Positions 8,865 to 18,171 are shown, numbered from the stretch's first letter. The stretch is 64,000 bases of DNA from Lentzea sp. NEAU-D7 (GCF_026242055.1 NZ_JAPJDL010000015.1:1-64000), one strand, 5' to 3'. Numbers and translations: made by a program. The notes: generated by a model not told the origin, from the letters alone.

Positions 8865-9863
8865 GTGAGAAGGATTTGTGCTGTTTTCGCTGCTCTGGCG
8901 CTGACCGGTTGTTCGGCCGGCACGTCGACCGCGCCGCAGTCGCGCGAGGTCACGCTGGTGACCCACGACTCGTTCGCGGTGAAGCCGGAGGTGCTGGAGG
9001 AGTTCCAGAAGTCCTCGGGCATCACCGTGAAGCAGGTCGCGAGCGGTGACGCGGGCGAACTCACGAACAAGCTGGTGCTCACCAAGGCCAACCCGATCGG
9101 CGACGTCGCGTTCGGCGTCGACTCGACGTTCGCGTCGCGGGCGCTGTCGGAAGGCGTGTTCGCCGAGTACGCCTCCCCGGAGGCCTCGAAGGGCGCCCAG
9201 CGCTACAAGGCCGACGACTCGAACCGCCTGCAGGCCGTCGACGTCGGTGACGTGTGCCTGAACATCGACCCGGCCAAGCTCGGCGGCGTCGAGCCCAAGT
9301 CCTACGACGACCTGGTCGACCCGAAGTTCAAGGACAAGCTGGTCGTCGAGAACCCGGCCACGTCCTCACCCGGTCTCGCGTTCCTGCTCGGCACGATCGC
9401 CAAGTACGGCGAGAACGGCTGGCAGGAGTACTGGACCAAGCTCAGGGCCAACGGCGTCAAGGTCGTGAGCGGCTGGGAAGAGGCATACAACCAGGAGTTC
9501 TCCGCCACCAAGGGCGACCGGCCGATCGTCGTGTCCTACGCGTCGTCGCCGTCGGCGGAGGGCGGCAAGACCAAGGCCGTGCTGGACACCTGCTACCGCC
9601 AGGTCGAGTACGCGGGCGTGCTGTCCGGTGCCAAGAACTCCGAGGACGCGAAGAAGGTCCTCGACTTCCTTCTGGGCGAGAAGTTCCAGGCCCAGGTGGC
9701 CGAGCAGATGTACGTCTACCCGTCGCGTGAAGGTGTCGCGCTGCCCGAGTCGTGGGCCAAGGACGCGCCGTTGCCGCCGAACCCGCAGGCCCTGCCCGCG
9801 GACGAGGTGAAGGACAACCGCGAAGCGTGGGTCGAGCAGTGGCGCAAGCTCGTGCAGGGCTGA
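8865..9863 (+). CDS. thiB: thiamine ABC transporter substrate-binding lipoprotein
   Basis: 332 aa. A signal peptide ends in the lipobox LTGC (Cys16), so the mature protein is membrane-anchored outside the cell. The rest is a class-II binding fold (VTLVTHDSF, NPIGDVAFGVDS, VDVGDVCLNID) typical of ThiB/TbpA proteins that capture thiamine, TPP or TMP. It is first in the operon and directly controlled by the TPP riboswitch, which confirms the substrate class. The GTG start overlaps the riboswitch expression platform. Confidence 0.92.
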   Translation: MRRICAVFAALALTGCSAGTSTAPQSREVTLVTHDSFAVKPEVLEEFQKSSGITVKQVASGDAGELTNKLVLTKANPIGDVAFGVDSTFASRALSEGVFAEYASPEASKGAQRYKADDSNRLQAVDVGDVCLNIDPAKLGGVEPKSYDDLVDPKFKDKLVVENPATSSPGLAFLLGTIAKYGENGWQEYWTKLRANGVKVVSGWEEAYNQEFSATKGDRPIVVSYASSPSAEGGKTKAVLDTCYRQVEYAGVLSGAKNSEDAKKVLDFLLGEKFQAQVAEQMYVYPSREGVALPESWAKDAPLPPNPQALPADEVKDNREAWVEQWRKLVQG

Positions 9864-11446
9864 GCTCCCGTACGGGCTGGTCGGCGGCGGCGCTGCTGCC
9901 GCTGGCCTTCCTGGCCCTCTTCTTCGCCTGGCCCGTGCTGGCGATCGTCTCGCTCGGGCTGCGCGAAGGTGGTGTGCTGTCGGCGCTCGCCGACAGCGAC
10001 ACCTGGGAACTCGTCTGCTTCACGCTGGGGCAGGCGCTGGCGTCGACGGTCGTGGCCGTCCTCGCCGGGATGCCGCTGGCGTTCGTGCTGGCGCGGTGCC
10101 GGATTCGCGGGCTCGGGCTGGTCAGAGCCGCCGTGATGGTGCCGTTCGTGCTGCCGACCGTGGTGGTGGGCCTGGCCTTCCGGACGTTCTGGCCCGACGG
10201 CGGGGTCCTGCCGATCGTGCTGGCGAACGCGTTCTTCAACGTCGCCGTGGTCGCGCGGACCGTCGGCGGGCTGTGGGCGCACACGGACCGGCGTGCCGAG
10301 GACGCGGCCCGGGCTCTGGGGGCTTCGCGGCCGCGGGCGTTCCTGTCCGTGGTGCTGCCGGCGCTGGCACCGGCCATCGGCTCGGCCGCGGCGGTCGTGT
10401 TCCTGTTCTGCGCCACCAGCTTCGGCGTCGTGCTGGTGCTGGGCGGGTCGCGGTACCGGACGCTGGAGACCGAGATCTACCTGCGCACGGTGGAGCTGTT
10501 CGACCTGTCCGGGGCGGCGGCGCTGTCGCTGCTGCAGTTCGCCGCCGTGCTGGCGGTGCTGGTGCTGGGCGCGCTGGCCCGGCGCCGGCGGGAGACCGCG
10601 CTGGCGTTGCGGGACAGGGAGGAGCTGGCTCGACGGCCGACCGGCGGCGAGTGGTACGTGGTCCTCGCCGCGTTCGCCGTCGTGGTGGCGTTGCTGACGC
10701 CGGTCGTGGGGCTGGTGACGCGCTCACTGTCCACAAGGGACGGCTGGAGTCTCGCCGGGTACGTGGCGCTGAACACGCGCGGTGATCGCGGCACGCTGGC
10801 GGTCACCGGCGTCGACGCCGCGGTGAACTCGCTGCGGACGGCCTTCGACGCGACCCTGGTGGCGCTGGTGGTCGGGGTGTTCTCGGCCGTCGTGCTGGTC
10901 GGCCTGCGCCGGTCGGGGGCCCGTTTCGCCGAGGTGCTGGACACCGCGCTGATGCTGCCGCTCGGCGTGTCCGCGGTGACGGTCGGCTTCGGGTACCTGA
11001 TCACGATGGACGCGCTGCCGGGCGACTTCCGGACCTCGCCGATGCTGGTGCCGCTGGCGCAGGCGCTGGTGGTGACGCCGCTGATCGTGCGGATGGTGCT
11101 GCCGGTGCTGAGGGCCGTCGACGAACGGCTGCGGCAGGCGGCGGCGACGCTGGGAGCCTCGCCGGCGCGGGTGTGGCGCGAGGTGGACCTGCCGCTGGTC
11201 GGGCGGTCCCTGGTGGCGGCGGCCGGGTTCGGGTACGTCGTGGCGCTGGGGGAGTTCGGGGCCACGAGCTTCCTGGCCAGGCCGGACGCGCCGACGTTGC
11301 CGGTGGTGATCGCGCGGCTCATGTCGCGGCCGGGGGAGTTGAACAGCCAGATGGCCTACGCGGCGTGCGTGCTGCTGATGGTCGTGACGGTCGGGTGCGT
11401 GCTGCTGATCGAGCGGTTGCGCGTGCCGAGCAGCGGGGAGTTCTGA
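9839..11446 (+). CDS. thiP: thiamine ABC transporter permease
   Basis: About 535 aa with two fused sets of six membrane helices, each carrying an EAA-type loop (EDAARALGAS near residue 160 and RQAAATLGAS near 435) that contacts the ATPase. The length equals the usual ThiP length of about 536. The start is uncertain: GTG 9839 overlaps thiB by 25 nt, GTG 9827 is possible, and a CTG sits exactly on the thiB stop. No good ribosome site is visible, so coupling to thiB is likely. Confidence 0.88.
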   Translation: MAQARAGLSSRTGWSAAALLPLAFLALFFAWPVLAIVSLGLREGGVLSALADSDTWELVCFTLGQALASTVVAVLAGMPLAFVLARCRIRGLGLVRAAVMVPFVLPTVVVGLAFRTFWPDGGVLPIVLANAFFNVAVVARTVGGLWAHTDRRAEDAARALGASRPRAFLSVVLPALAPAIGSAAAVVFLFCATSFGVVLVLGGSRYRTLETEIYLRTVELFDLSGAAALSLLQFAAVLAVLVLGALARRRRETALALRDREELARRPTGGEWYVVLAAFAVVVALLTPVVGLVTRSLSTRDGWSLAGYVALNTRGDRGTLAVTGVDAAVNSLRTAFDATLVALVVGVFSAVVLVGLRRSGARFAEVLDTALMLPLGVSAVTVGFGYLITMDALPGDFRTSPMLVPLAQALVVTPLIVRMVLPVLRAVDERLRQAAATLGASPARVWREVDLPLVGRSLVAAAGFGYVVALGEFGATSFLARPDAPTLPVVIARLMSRPGELNSQMAYAACVLLMVVTVGCVLLIERLRVPSSGEF

Positions 11447-12399
11447 TGGCGCTGGAGCTGGACTCGATCACCGTCCGCTATGGACGGACGACCGCGGTGT
11501 CGGACGTGTCGCTCTCGGTGGCGGACGGCGAGGTCGTGGCGCTGCTCGGGCCGTCGGGGTGCGGCAAGTCGACGTTGCTGCGGACGGTGGCCGGGCTGGA
11601 GAAGCCCACGTCGGGGTCCGTCCGCTGGGACGCCACCGACCTGGCCGGCGTCCCGGTGCACCGGCGCGAGTTCGGGCTGGTCTTCCAGGACGGGCAGCTG
11701 TTCCCGCACCGGACGGTCGCCGGGAACGTGGCGTTCGGCCTGCGGATGAAGAAGGTCGAGCGCGAGACGCGGGACAAGCGCGTGCTGTCGCTGCTGGAAC
11801 TGGTCGGGCTCGAGGGCTACGCCGATCGCCGGGTGACGCAGCTGTCCGGCGGCGAGCAGCAACGGGTGGCGCTCGCGCGGGCCCTGGCTCCCTCGCCCCG
11901 GTTGGTGCTGCTGGACGAGCCGTTGTCGGCGCTGGACAGGGCGTTGCGCGAACAGTTGGCGGTCGACCTGGCGCGGTTGCTGCGCGAGGCCGCGACCACG
12001 GCCCTCGTCGTGACGCACGACCACGACGAGGCCTTCACGCTGGCCGACCGGGTGGCGATCATGTCGCGCGGCCGGATCGTCCAGGTCGGCCCGCCGGCCG
12101 AGGTGTGGTCGTCGCCCGTCGACGTGGAGACCGCGAAGTTCCTGGGGTGCAACAAGTTCGTACCCGGCTCGTTCGTCGGGCTGGACGTCGAGCGGGTCGG
12201 GCTGCGGGCCACGGCGCTACGGGTCGACTCCGACGGGCTGATCGAGGGCACCGTGGTGGAACGGGTCCACCGGCGCGATCACGTGCGGCTGCTCGTGGCC
12301 ATCGACGGCGAGGAGTACGAGGCCGTGGGGCCGATGGCCGAGGTGGGCGACCGGGTCCGGCTCGAAATTGACTTGGACGGCGTCGCCCGCATCGGTTAG
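11446..12399 (+). CDS. thiQ: thiamine ABC transporter ATP-binding protein
   Basis: 317-aa ABC ATPase: Walker A GPSGCGKST, Q-loop VFQDGQLF, signature LSGGEQQR, Walker B LVLLDEPLSALD, H-loop THD. It is longer than E. coli ThiQ (about 230 aa) because of a C-terminal TOBE-like regulatory domain (about 240-317), as in MalK/PotA-type ATPases. The ATG shares one base with the thiP stop (TGATG), so translation is coupled. It completes the riboswitch-controlled thiBPQ importer. Confidence 0.92.
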   Translation: MALELDSITVRYGRTTAVSDVSLSVADGEVVALLGPSGCGKSTLLRTVAGLEKPTSGSVRWDATDLAGVPVHRREFGLVFQDGQLFPHRTVAGNVAFGLRMKKVERETRDKRVLSLLELVGLEGYADRRVTQLSGGEQQRVALARALAPSPRLVLLDEPLSALDRALREQLAVDLARLLREAATTALVVTHDHDEAFTLADRVAIMSRGRIVQVGPPAEVWSSPVDVETAKFLGCNKFVPGSFVGLDVERVGLRATALRVDSDGLIEGTVVERVHRRDHVRLLVAIDGEEYEAVGPMAEVGDRVRLEIDLDGVARIG

Positions 12400-12401
12400 C
12401 T

Positions 12402-13169
12402 GTGAGTCCTATGGGATCTCTCGAAGGACGCGTCGCGCTCGTCACGGGCGTGAGCAGGCGGCAGGGCATCGGGTACGCGATCGCGCAACGCCTGGCCGGG
12501 CTGGGTGCGGATCTGTTCGTGCAGCACCACGTCCCGCACGACGCCGAGCAGCCGTGGGGCGCGGACTCGATCGAGGACGTGATCGCGGGCATCGGCGGGC
12601 GCGTCGAGCACCTCGGCGCCGATCTCGCTCTGCCGGACGCACCCGACCGGTTGGTGGCGGCCGCGGTCGAGGCCTACGGGCGTGTGGACGTGCTGGTGTG
12701 CAACCACGCGAGCAGCGGGCCTGACGGGGCGCTGGGTGAGCTGGACGCGGAGAAGATCGACGCCCACTACGCGGTGAACACGCGGTCGTCGATCCTGCTG
12801 GCGCAAGCGTTTGCCCGGCAGCACGACGGGGCGCCGGGCGGACGTGTCGTGTTCATGACGTCCGGGCAGAACCTCGGACCGATGCCGGGCGAGATCGCCT
12901 ACGCGGCGTCGAAGGGCGCGCTGGTGGGGATCCTGCCGACGCTGTCGCACCAGCTGATCAGGCAGGGGATCACCGTCAACGCGGTGAACCCCGGCCCGAC
13001 CGACACCGGCTACGCCGGCGAGGAGACGAGGGAGTGGGTGCGCGAACGCATGCCACTCGGCCGCTGGGGTCAGCCGGACGACGCCGCCCGGCTGATCTCC
13101 TGGCTCTGCACCGACGACGCCGAGTGGATCACCGGTCAGGTGATCAACAGCGAGGGCGGATTTCGTTAA
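12402..13169 (+). CDS. SDR family oxidoreductase
   Basis: 255-aa short-chain dehydrogenase/reductase. The N-terminal cofactor motif is a variant, TGVSRRQGIG, in place of TGxxxGIG; the NNAG motif reads CNHASS; the catalytic Ser lies in VVFMTSG and the Tyr/Lys pair in YAASK. The C-terminal GRWGQPDDAARLISWLCTDDAEWITGQVINSEGG is typical of FabG-like reductases. The substrate is unknown. It starts 3 nt after thiQ (GTG 12402; ATG 12411 is an alternative), so it is probably co-transcribed, although no thiamine role is evident. Confidence 0.85.
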   Translation: MSPMGSLEGRVALVTGVSRRQGIGYAIAQRLAGLGADLFVQHHVPHDAEQPWGADSIEDVIAGIGGRVEHLGADLALPDAPDRLVAAAVEAYGRVDVLVCNHASSGPDGALGELDAEKIDAHYAVNTRSSILLAQAFARQHDGAPGGRVVFMTSGQNLGPMPGEIAYAASKGALVGILPTLSHQLIRQGITVNAVNPGPTDTGYAGEETREWVRERMPLGRWGQPDDAARLISWLCTDDAEWITGQVINSEGGFR

Positions 13170-13978
13170 CTGTCCTTCGTGACCAGGCGGATGGCCGCCA
13201 GGCCCGTGCCGATCAGCAGGTAGCAGCCGGCGAGCAGCGTGCTGTCGCCGATCTGCCCGAGCGGGATCGGATCGCGCATCACGTCGATCAGCCCCGGGAA
13301 GCCCGTCGTGATCAGGAACGGGTGCAGCCAGTCCAGCGACGAGAACTGCCCGAGCACCTGGAACACGATGATCGTCGTCATCGTCGCCGCCTGCACCACG
13401 AGCGGGTGCTCGGTGGTGGACGAGACGGCGAGGGCGACCGCGCCGATCGCCACCATCTGGAACGTCACCAGCAGGATGAACAAACCGATGCGCAGCAGGC
13501 CCTCGGCGGTCGAGAGCGTGGTGCCGGACAGCGTCATCATGCCGTCGGTGCCGAGGAACGCCGTGCCCGCGATGATGCCGACGACGGCCATCAGCGTGAC
13601 GGCGAACAGCGACATCGCGGTGAGGCCGAAGAGCTTCACGAACAGCAGCCGCACGCGCGACACCGGGGCGACCAGCAGGCCGCGCAACGTGCCGTGCTGG
13701 GCCTCGCCCGCGAGCCCGTCCGCCGCCCAGATCGACGCCACCAGCGGCAGCAGCAGGTTGAGCGACAGGAACAACGTGAAGATCGGCACGACCATGCCGT
13801 TGCCCTGGAGGATCGCGCCGAGCCCCGGAGGCCCGCCGCCGCCCTCGCCCTCGTCGCTCGCGGTCCAGATGCCGAAGCTGATGATGATCGGGACGAGGAT
13901 CAGGCCGAACAACCCGATGAGGGTTCGCGGCCGGCGCAGCATCCAGCGCACCTCGGAGCCGAACTGGCGCGTGATCAT
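13166..13978 (-). CDS. ABC-2 type transporter permease
   Basis: 270 aa with six predicted membrane helices and a large first extracellular loop rich in Gly/Glu (DEGEGGGGPPGLG). This is the permease half of an exporter whose ATPase is encoded just upstream with a 4-nt overlap. It is the last gene of a three-gene operon with the LolA-like protein. The exported substrate is unknown; similar sets export antimicrobial peptides, lipids or drugs. It converges tail to tail with the SDR gene. Confidence 0.87.
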   Translation of the reverse strand: MITRQFGSEVRWMLRRPRTLIGLFGLILVPIIISFGIWTASDEGEGGGGPPGLGAILQGNGMVVPIFTLFLSLNLLLPLVASIWAADGLAGEAQHGTLRGLLVAPVSRVRLLFVKLFGLTAMSLFAVTLMAVVGIIAGTAFLGTDGMMTLSGTTLSTAEGLLRIGLFILLVTFQMVAIGAVALAVSSTTEHPLVVQAATMTTIIVFQVLGQFSSLDWLHPFLITTGFPGLIDVMRDPIPLGQIGDSTLLAGCYLLIGTGLAAIRLVTKDS

Positions 13979-14979
13979 CGGCGTCCCCCGTCCAGAGTGT
14001 CCACAGCGGACATTCCGCGCTCTGCCTCCTCGGCCTCGGTGAGCCGTGCGAACAGCTCCTCCAGGCCGGTCTTCCAGCGCGTCGCCTCGAAGACGCGGGC
14101 GCCGCCCTGGACGAGCGTCTCGATCACCTGCGGCGCGCTCGTCCCGGCGAGCTCGACCCGCAGGCCCTCACCCAGCGGACGCGCGGAGATCTTGGCCTGC
14201 CGCAGAGCGCTCAGCGCCGCTTCGACGTCCGGGGTGATCACCTGGAGCGCCGAGCCGCCCGCCTGCAGCAGCTCGGTCAGCTCTCCCTGTGCCACCACGG
14301 TGCCGCGGTGCAGCACTGCGACGTGCGTGCAGGTGGCCTCGACCTCGCTCAGCAGGTGGCTGGAGACGAGGACGGTGCTGCCGGCCGCGTGCAGGTCCGC
14401 GATGATCTTGCGGATCTCCCGCGTGCCGGCGGGGTCCAGGCCGTTGGTCGGCTCGTCGAGGACGACGAGCTTGCGCGGCACGAGCAACGCCGCGGCCAGG
14501 CCGAGACGTTGCTTCATGCCGAGCGAGTACCCCCGGTACCTGCGGTGGGCCGCCTGGGCGAGCCCGACGCGTTCGATGGCGTCCTCGACCGCCTGCTTGA
14601 TCTCCTTGCGAGGCAGCAGAGGCTCGAACGCGGCACACCTGACGAGGTTCTCCCGTCCGCTGAGGAACGGGTGGAACCCCGGACCCTCGACCAGCGCGCC
14701 CACGTGCGGCAGCGACTGCTCGGCTCCCTCTGGCAGCGGCCTTCCGAGCAGTTCGATCTCCCCCTGCGTGGGGCGGACCAACCCGAGCAGCATCCGGATC
14801 GTGGTCGTCTTGCCGGACCCGTTGGGGCCCAGCATGCCGAGCACTGCACCTTCCGGCAGCTCCAGGTCGACGCGGTCCACGGCGACCGTGCTCCCGTACT
14901 CCTTGCGCAGACCCCTGGTCCGCGCGGCGACAGCGGTCTTGCTGGGCGCTGTCACCGGCGCGCTGGTCGAGGTGGTCAC
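13975..14979 (-). CDS. ABC transporter ATP-binding protein (exporter)
   Basis: 334 aa. Walker A GPNGSGKTTT, Q-loop VGALVEGPGFHPFLSGRENL, signature SLGMKQRLG (the YSLGM form usual in drug/bacitracin exporters), Walker B LVVLDEPTNGLD, H-loop SSH. A C-terminal extension of about 110 residues resembles the regulatory tail of DrrA/CcmA-like ATPases. It overlaps both neighbours by 4 nt, so three genes are translationally coupled: LolA-like protein, ATPase, permease. Confidence 0.92.
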   Translation of the reverse strand: MTTSTSAPVTAPSKTAVAARTRGLRKEYGSTVAVDRVDLELPEGAVLGMLGPNGSGKTTTIRMLLGLVRPTQGEIELLGRPLPEGAEQSLPHVGALVEGPGFHPFLSGRENLVRCAAFEPLLPRKEIKQAVEDAIERVGLAQAAHRRYRGYSLGMKQRLGLAAALLVPRKLVVLDEPTNGLDPAGTREIRKIIADLHAAGSTVLVSSHLLSEVEATCTHVAVLHRGTVVAQGELTELLQAGGSALQVITPDVEAALSALRQAKISARPLGEGLRVELAGTSAPQVIETLVQGGARVFEATRWKTGLEELFARLTEAEEAERGMSAVDTLDGGRR

Positions 14980-16049
14980 TTCACCTGTCCGATCGTGTCG
15001 AACAGGACCTGCTCGGGCACGGCACCCGCGACGACACGGCCGTCGTCCGCGATCAGGATCGTGGCGACCTTCGTGGTGAAGATCTGGCCGCTGCCCCAGG
15101 TACCGCTGACCTTCTTGGTGAACCTGTCGACCAGGCCCTGCGCCTCGGCGGGAACCTGGGTCATGGCCTCGGCCGGAATCCGCGCGCCGACGACCGTGTC
15201 CCAGCCCGTGCCGAAGATCTGCGGGTCCTCACCCTGCAACGCCTGCTCGATGCCGAGCTCGGATCCGCGGTCGCGGCCCTTCTCCTCCTTGGCCTCCGGC
15301 GTCGTGACCTTGGCCTGGGCCGGCGGCGTGAACTCGAAGAGCTTCGGGTCCTGCGCGCCGACGTTGATCTCGCTGAAGCCGACCGTGCCCGCGGGCTCGC
15401 TCGCGCCGTTAGTCAGAACGGCGACGCGCAACGGCATCTTCAGCTCGGCGTCGACCGCGATCCGCACCTCGCGGATCAGGGTCTTCTCGCTGGCCTTGGG
15501 GGTCAGCACGAGCTCGTAGGCGGCACGGTTCGCGACTCGCGCGGTGCCGTCGACGGTGATGTCGCTGAACTCCTTGGTCATGCCGACGACCTGCTTGGCC
15601 GCGGTGGCCGGGTCGACCGACTCGGCCTTCTCGTTCCCGGCCTTCGGCTCGTCCGCCTTGTGCTCGGACTTGACGACCTCGTTGTCCGCGGAGTTCCAAG
15701 ACCACGTGGTCTTGCCGTCGTTCACGATGGTCTGCTCGGACTGGCCGTTCGGCAGGGCGGCGCGGAACTTGCCGTTGCCGTCCGTCCAGATCCGCGCGCT
15801 GTGCTTGCCGTCGGCGAGCTGCGGGATCTCGGCGAGCGACGGCAGGCCGAGCTTGTTGTCGACCTCCACCGTTCCGCCGAACGCACCCGGCTTGCTCGTC
15901 ATCACCTGTTCGACGAGTGACTCCGCGGACACGTCCGGGAGTGATGGCGGCTGGCCCGCACCCGCTGGCATGGCGAGCAGGCCGAGGCCTGCCACACCGG
16001 TGACCACACCGGCCGCCGCAGCGGCCAGGGTCACCTTTCGCTTGTTCAT
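14976..16049 (-). CDS. secreted LolA/RseB-like protein
   Basis: 357 aa starting at ATG 16049 behind a very strong GGAGGAGGGG ribosome site. The Sec signal peptide is about residues 1-32 (AAAAAGVVTGVAGLGLLAMPAGAG). The rest is an all-beta LolA/DUF2092-like domain (WTDGNGKFRAALPNGQSEQTIVNDGKTTWSWNS is split by linkers rich in Lys/Glu). No lipobox. In actinobacteria such proteins often accompany ABC exporters and two-component systems and may bind a lipophilic ligand; that role is inference here. First gene of the exporter operon, divergent from the response regulator. Confidence 0.75.
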   Translation of the reverse strand: MNKRKVTLAAAAAGVVTGVAGLGLLAMPAGAGQPPSLPDVSAESLVEQVMTSKPGAFGGTVEVDNKLGLPSLAEIPQLADGKHSARIWTDGNGKFRAALPNGQSEQTIVNDGKTTWSWNSADNEVVKSEHKADEPKAGNEKAESVDPATAAKQVVGMTKEFSDITVDGTARVANRAAYELVLTPKASEKTLIREVRIAVDAELKMPLRVAVLTNGASEPAGTVGFSEINVGAQDPKLFEFTPPAQAKVTTPEAKEEKGRDRGSELGIEQALQGEDPQIFGTGWDTVVGARIPAEAMTQVPAEAQGLVDRFTKKVSGTWGSGQIFTTKVATILIADDGRVVAGAVPEQVLFDTIGQVK

Positions 16050-16098
16050 CAGTGGTCCCCTCCTCCAAGGGCTTGTACCCATAGCTTGGTGGTGGGTT

Positions 16099-16174
16099 GC
16101 TGAGATGGTGCTGAGACTACTCCCACCTGCGGTTTTGTGCTTGTGCGGAGGTGCTTGCTGAGAGTCGGCTGAGA
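16099..16174. promoter_or_regulatory. two pairs of 11-bp-phased direct repeats (GCTGAGA)
   Basis: GCTGAGA occurs at 16099, 16110, 16157 and 16168. Within each pair the start-to-start distance is exactly 11 bp, one helical turn, the layout bound by OmpR/PhoB-type response regulators. The region separates the LolA-like/ABC operon from the divergent response regulator gene, so control of both by that regulator is the simplest reading. Confidence 0.7.
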
Positions 16175-16204
16175 TCTTGCGGGCAGCGGGGAGCCGCGCG
16201 CGGC

Positions 16205-16918
16205 ATGCTGTCACCCGTGAAGCCTCGAGTGCTGGTCGTGGACGACGAAGCCGGCGTGCGCCGGGCGTTGGAACGTGGTCTCTCGGCCGAGGGCATGGAG
16301 GTCGTCACGGCCTCCGACGGACCCACGGCGCTGCGGGTGGCGTTGACCGGGGCCTTCGACGTGGTGCTGCTCGACATCATGCTGCCCGGTCTCTCCGGCT
16401 ACCGGGTGCTGCAGCGCATGCGCGCCGACGGGGTGCGCACGCCGGTGCTGATGGTGTCCGCCAAGGACGGGGAGGTCGACCAGGCGGACGGGCTGGACCT
16501 CGGCGCCGACGGGTACCTGGTCAAGCCGTTCAGCTTCGTCGTGCTCGTGGCCCAGGTCAGGGCGTTGCTGCGGCGGGGTGGCGGTGCTCGGCGGAGGCTG
16601 ACGCTGGGGCACCTCGTCATCGACCGCGGGCTGCGCGAGGTCAGCTGGGGCGGGCAGGACGTGTCGCTGTCGCCGCGCGAGTACGCGGTGCTCGACGTGC
16701 TGGCGTCGCGGGCGGGGTCTGTGGTGACCAAGGACGAGCTGCTGCGGACCGTCTGGGGAGACGAGCAGGCAGCGACCAGGAACGCCGTCGAGGTCTACGT
16801 GGGGTACCTGCGGCGCAAGCTGGAGGCCGTGGGGGCCGGTGAGGTCGTGCGGACCATCCGCGGGCACGGGTACATCGCGTCCACGCCGGACCTGGACAAC
16901 GCGCTGGGGAACAGGTGA
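16205..16918 (+). CDS. OmpR/PhoB-family response regulator
   Basis: 237 aa. Receiver domain with the acidic pair Asp13/Asp14, phospho-acceptor Asp57 (LLDIMLPG), Ser85 and Lys107 (LVKPF). A winged-helix output domain follows from about 135 (SPREYAVLDVLASRAG, then RNAVEVYVGYLRRKLE and IRGHGYI). ATG 16205 has GGGGAG 11 nt upstream; a GTG at 16217 is possible. It overlaps the kinase gene by 4 nt. The phased repeats upstream suggest autoregulation and control of the divergent exporter. Confidence 0.93.
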   Translation: MLSPVKPRVLVVDDEAGVRRALERGLSAEGMEVVTASDGPTALRVALTGAFDVVLLDIMLPGLSGYRVLQRMRADGVRTPVLMVSAKDGEVDQADGLDLGADGYLVKPFSFVVLVAQVRALLRRGGGARRRLTLGHLVIDRGLREVSWGGQDVSLSPREYAVLDVLASRAGSVVTKDELLRTVWGDEQAATRNAVEVYVGYLRRKLEAVGAGEVVRTIRGHGYIASTPDLDNALGNR

Positions 16919-18171
16919 GTCCTGGCTGGTGGTTGCGGCGCACGCTGCGCTTCCGCATCACCGTCGTGGCCACCGGGGTCGCGTTGCTGTGCCTGCTCGC
17001 GTTCACGGGCCTGGCGCCCGCGCTGATCGGGCTGATCCAGATCACCGCGGTCGACCAGGAGCTGGAGAAGTCGACGCCCCGGGTGCTGGACGTGGCCGGC
17101 GTGCCGGTGGACGGCAAGCCGCCGCTTCCGCTGACCGCGCAGGACATCCGGGCCCTGAGGTCCGGGGAGCCCGTGCTGCGGCTGGAGGGGGAGTCCGCGC
17201 TCCGGTTCCGGGGGCAGGTGGTGTTCTCCGGGGACGGGACACCGCGGCTGGAGGTCTACGCGAGCACGTTGCTCGGGTACGGCAAGGCGAACACGCTCGG
17301 CTCGCGCTGGCTGGCCGTCGCGGCGGTGCTGGTGGCCGGGCTGGTGGGGATCGCGACCTGGCTGTCGGTGCGCTCGTCGTTGCGGCCGGTCGAACGGATG
17401 CGCGTCGCGGCGGGGGAGCTGCCGCACGGCGAACGGCTGCCGGTGCCGCCGTCGCGCGACGAGCTGCAAGCGCTGGCCGAGGCGCTGAACGCGTTGCTTG
17501 CCCGGCGGGACGAGGCCTCGGACCGGTTGCGGCGCTTCACCGGGGACGCGGCGCACGAGCTGAGGTCGCCGGTCGCGTCCGTGCGGGCGCAGGCCGAGGT
17601 CGCGGTGGCACACCCGGATCCCGACTTCTCCATCGAGGTGCTGGAGTCCGTGGTCGAGGAGTCGATCCGGCTCAGCGCCCTGGTGGAGTCGTTGCTGATA
17701 CTGGCCCGCGCGGACACGGCGGCGCCGCCGCGTGCCGAGGCAGTGGACCTGGTGCTGGAGGCAGAGGCGGCGATCTCCCGGCTGGACACGGAGCTGCTGG
17801 TGCGGCTGACCGCCCCGCCGTCGGCGTGCCTGGTGTCGGCCACGCGCTCAGAGGTCGAGCTGGTGCTGGACAACCTGCTGCGCAACGCCGCCCGGTACGC
17901 GTACTCGACGATCACGCTCACGCTGGTCCCGGTCGGGCGGGACGTGCGGTTGCTCGTGGACGACGACGGGCACGGCATCCCCGCCGAGCACCGCGCGAAG
18001 GTGTTCGACCGGTTCTACCGGGTGGAGGAGGACCGCGGCCGCCGGTCCGGTGGCTTCGGTCTCGGGCTGGCCCTGGTGTCACACCTCGTGCAGCGCAGGG
18101 GCGGGACGGTCCGCGCCGCGGAGTCCCCTGCCGGTGGTGCGCGTTTGGAGATCCGCTGGCCGTCCTGGTAG
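16915..18171 (+). CDS. two-component sensor histidine kinase
   Basis: 418 aa. Membrane helices at about 14-42 and 131-150 enclose an extracellular sensor of about 90 residues. A HAMP domain follows (about 150-200), then the H-box FTGDAAHELRSPVAS with His214, an N-box DNLLRNAARY near 325, and G-boxes DDDGHGIP and GGFGLGLALV. GTG start in a GTGA overlap with the regulator gene. The linked exporter suggests that the signal is an envelope stress or an antimicrobial compound, but this is inference. Confidence 0.93.
   Translation: MSPGWWLRRTLRFRITVVATGVALLCLLAFTGLAPALIGLIQITAVDQELEKSTPRVLDVAGVPVDGKPPLPLTAQDIRALRSGEPVLRLEGESALRFRGQVVFSGDGTPRLEVYASTLLGYGKANTLGSRWLAVAAVLVAGLVGIATWLSVRSSLRPVERMRVAAGELPHGERLPVPPSRDELQALAEALNALLARRDEASDRLRRFTGDAAHELRSPVASVRAQAEVAVAHPDPDFSIEVLESVVEESIRLSALVESLLILARADTAAPPRAEAVDLVLEAEAAISRLDTELLVRLTAPPSACLVSATRSEVELVLDNLLRNAARYAYSTITLTLVPVGRDVRLLVDDDGHGIPAEHRAKVFDRFYRVEEDRGRRSGGFGLGLALVSHLVQRRGGTVRAAESPAGGARLEIRWPSW

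Noticed and set aside
13034..15079. 681-codon plus-strand frame opposite the ABC exporter genes
   Set aside because: Shadow of two well-defined ABC genes with Walker motifs on the minus strand.
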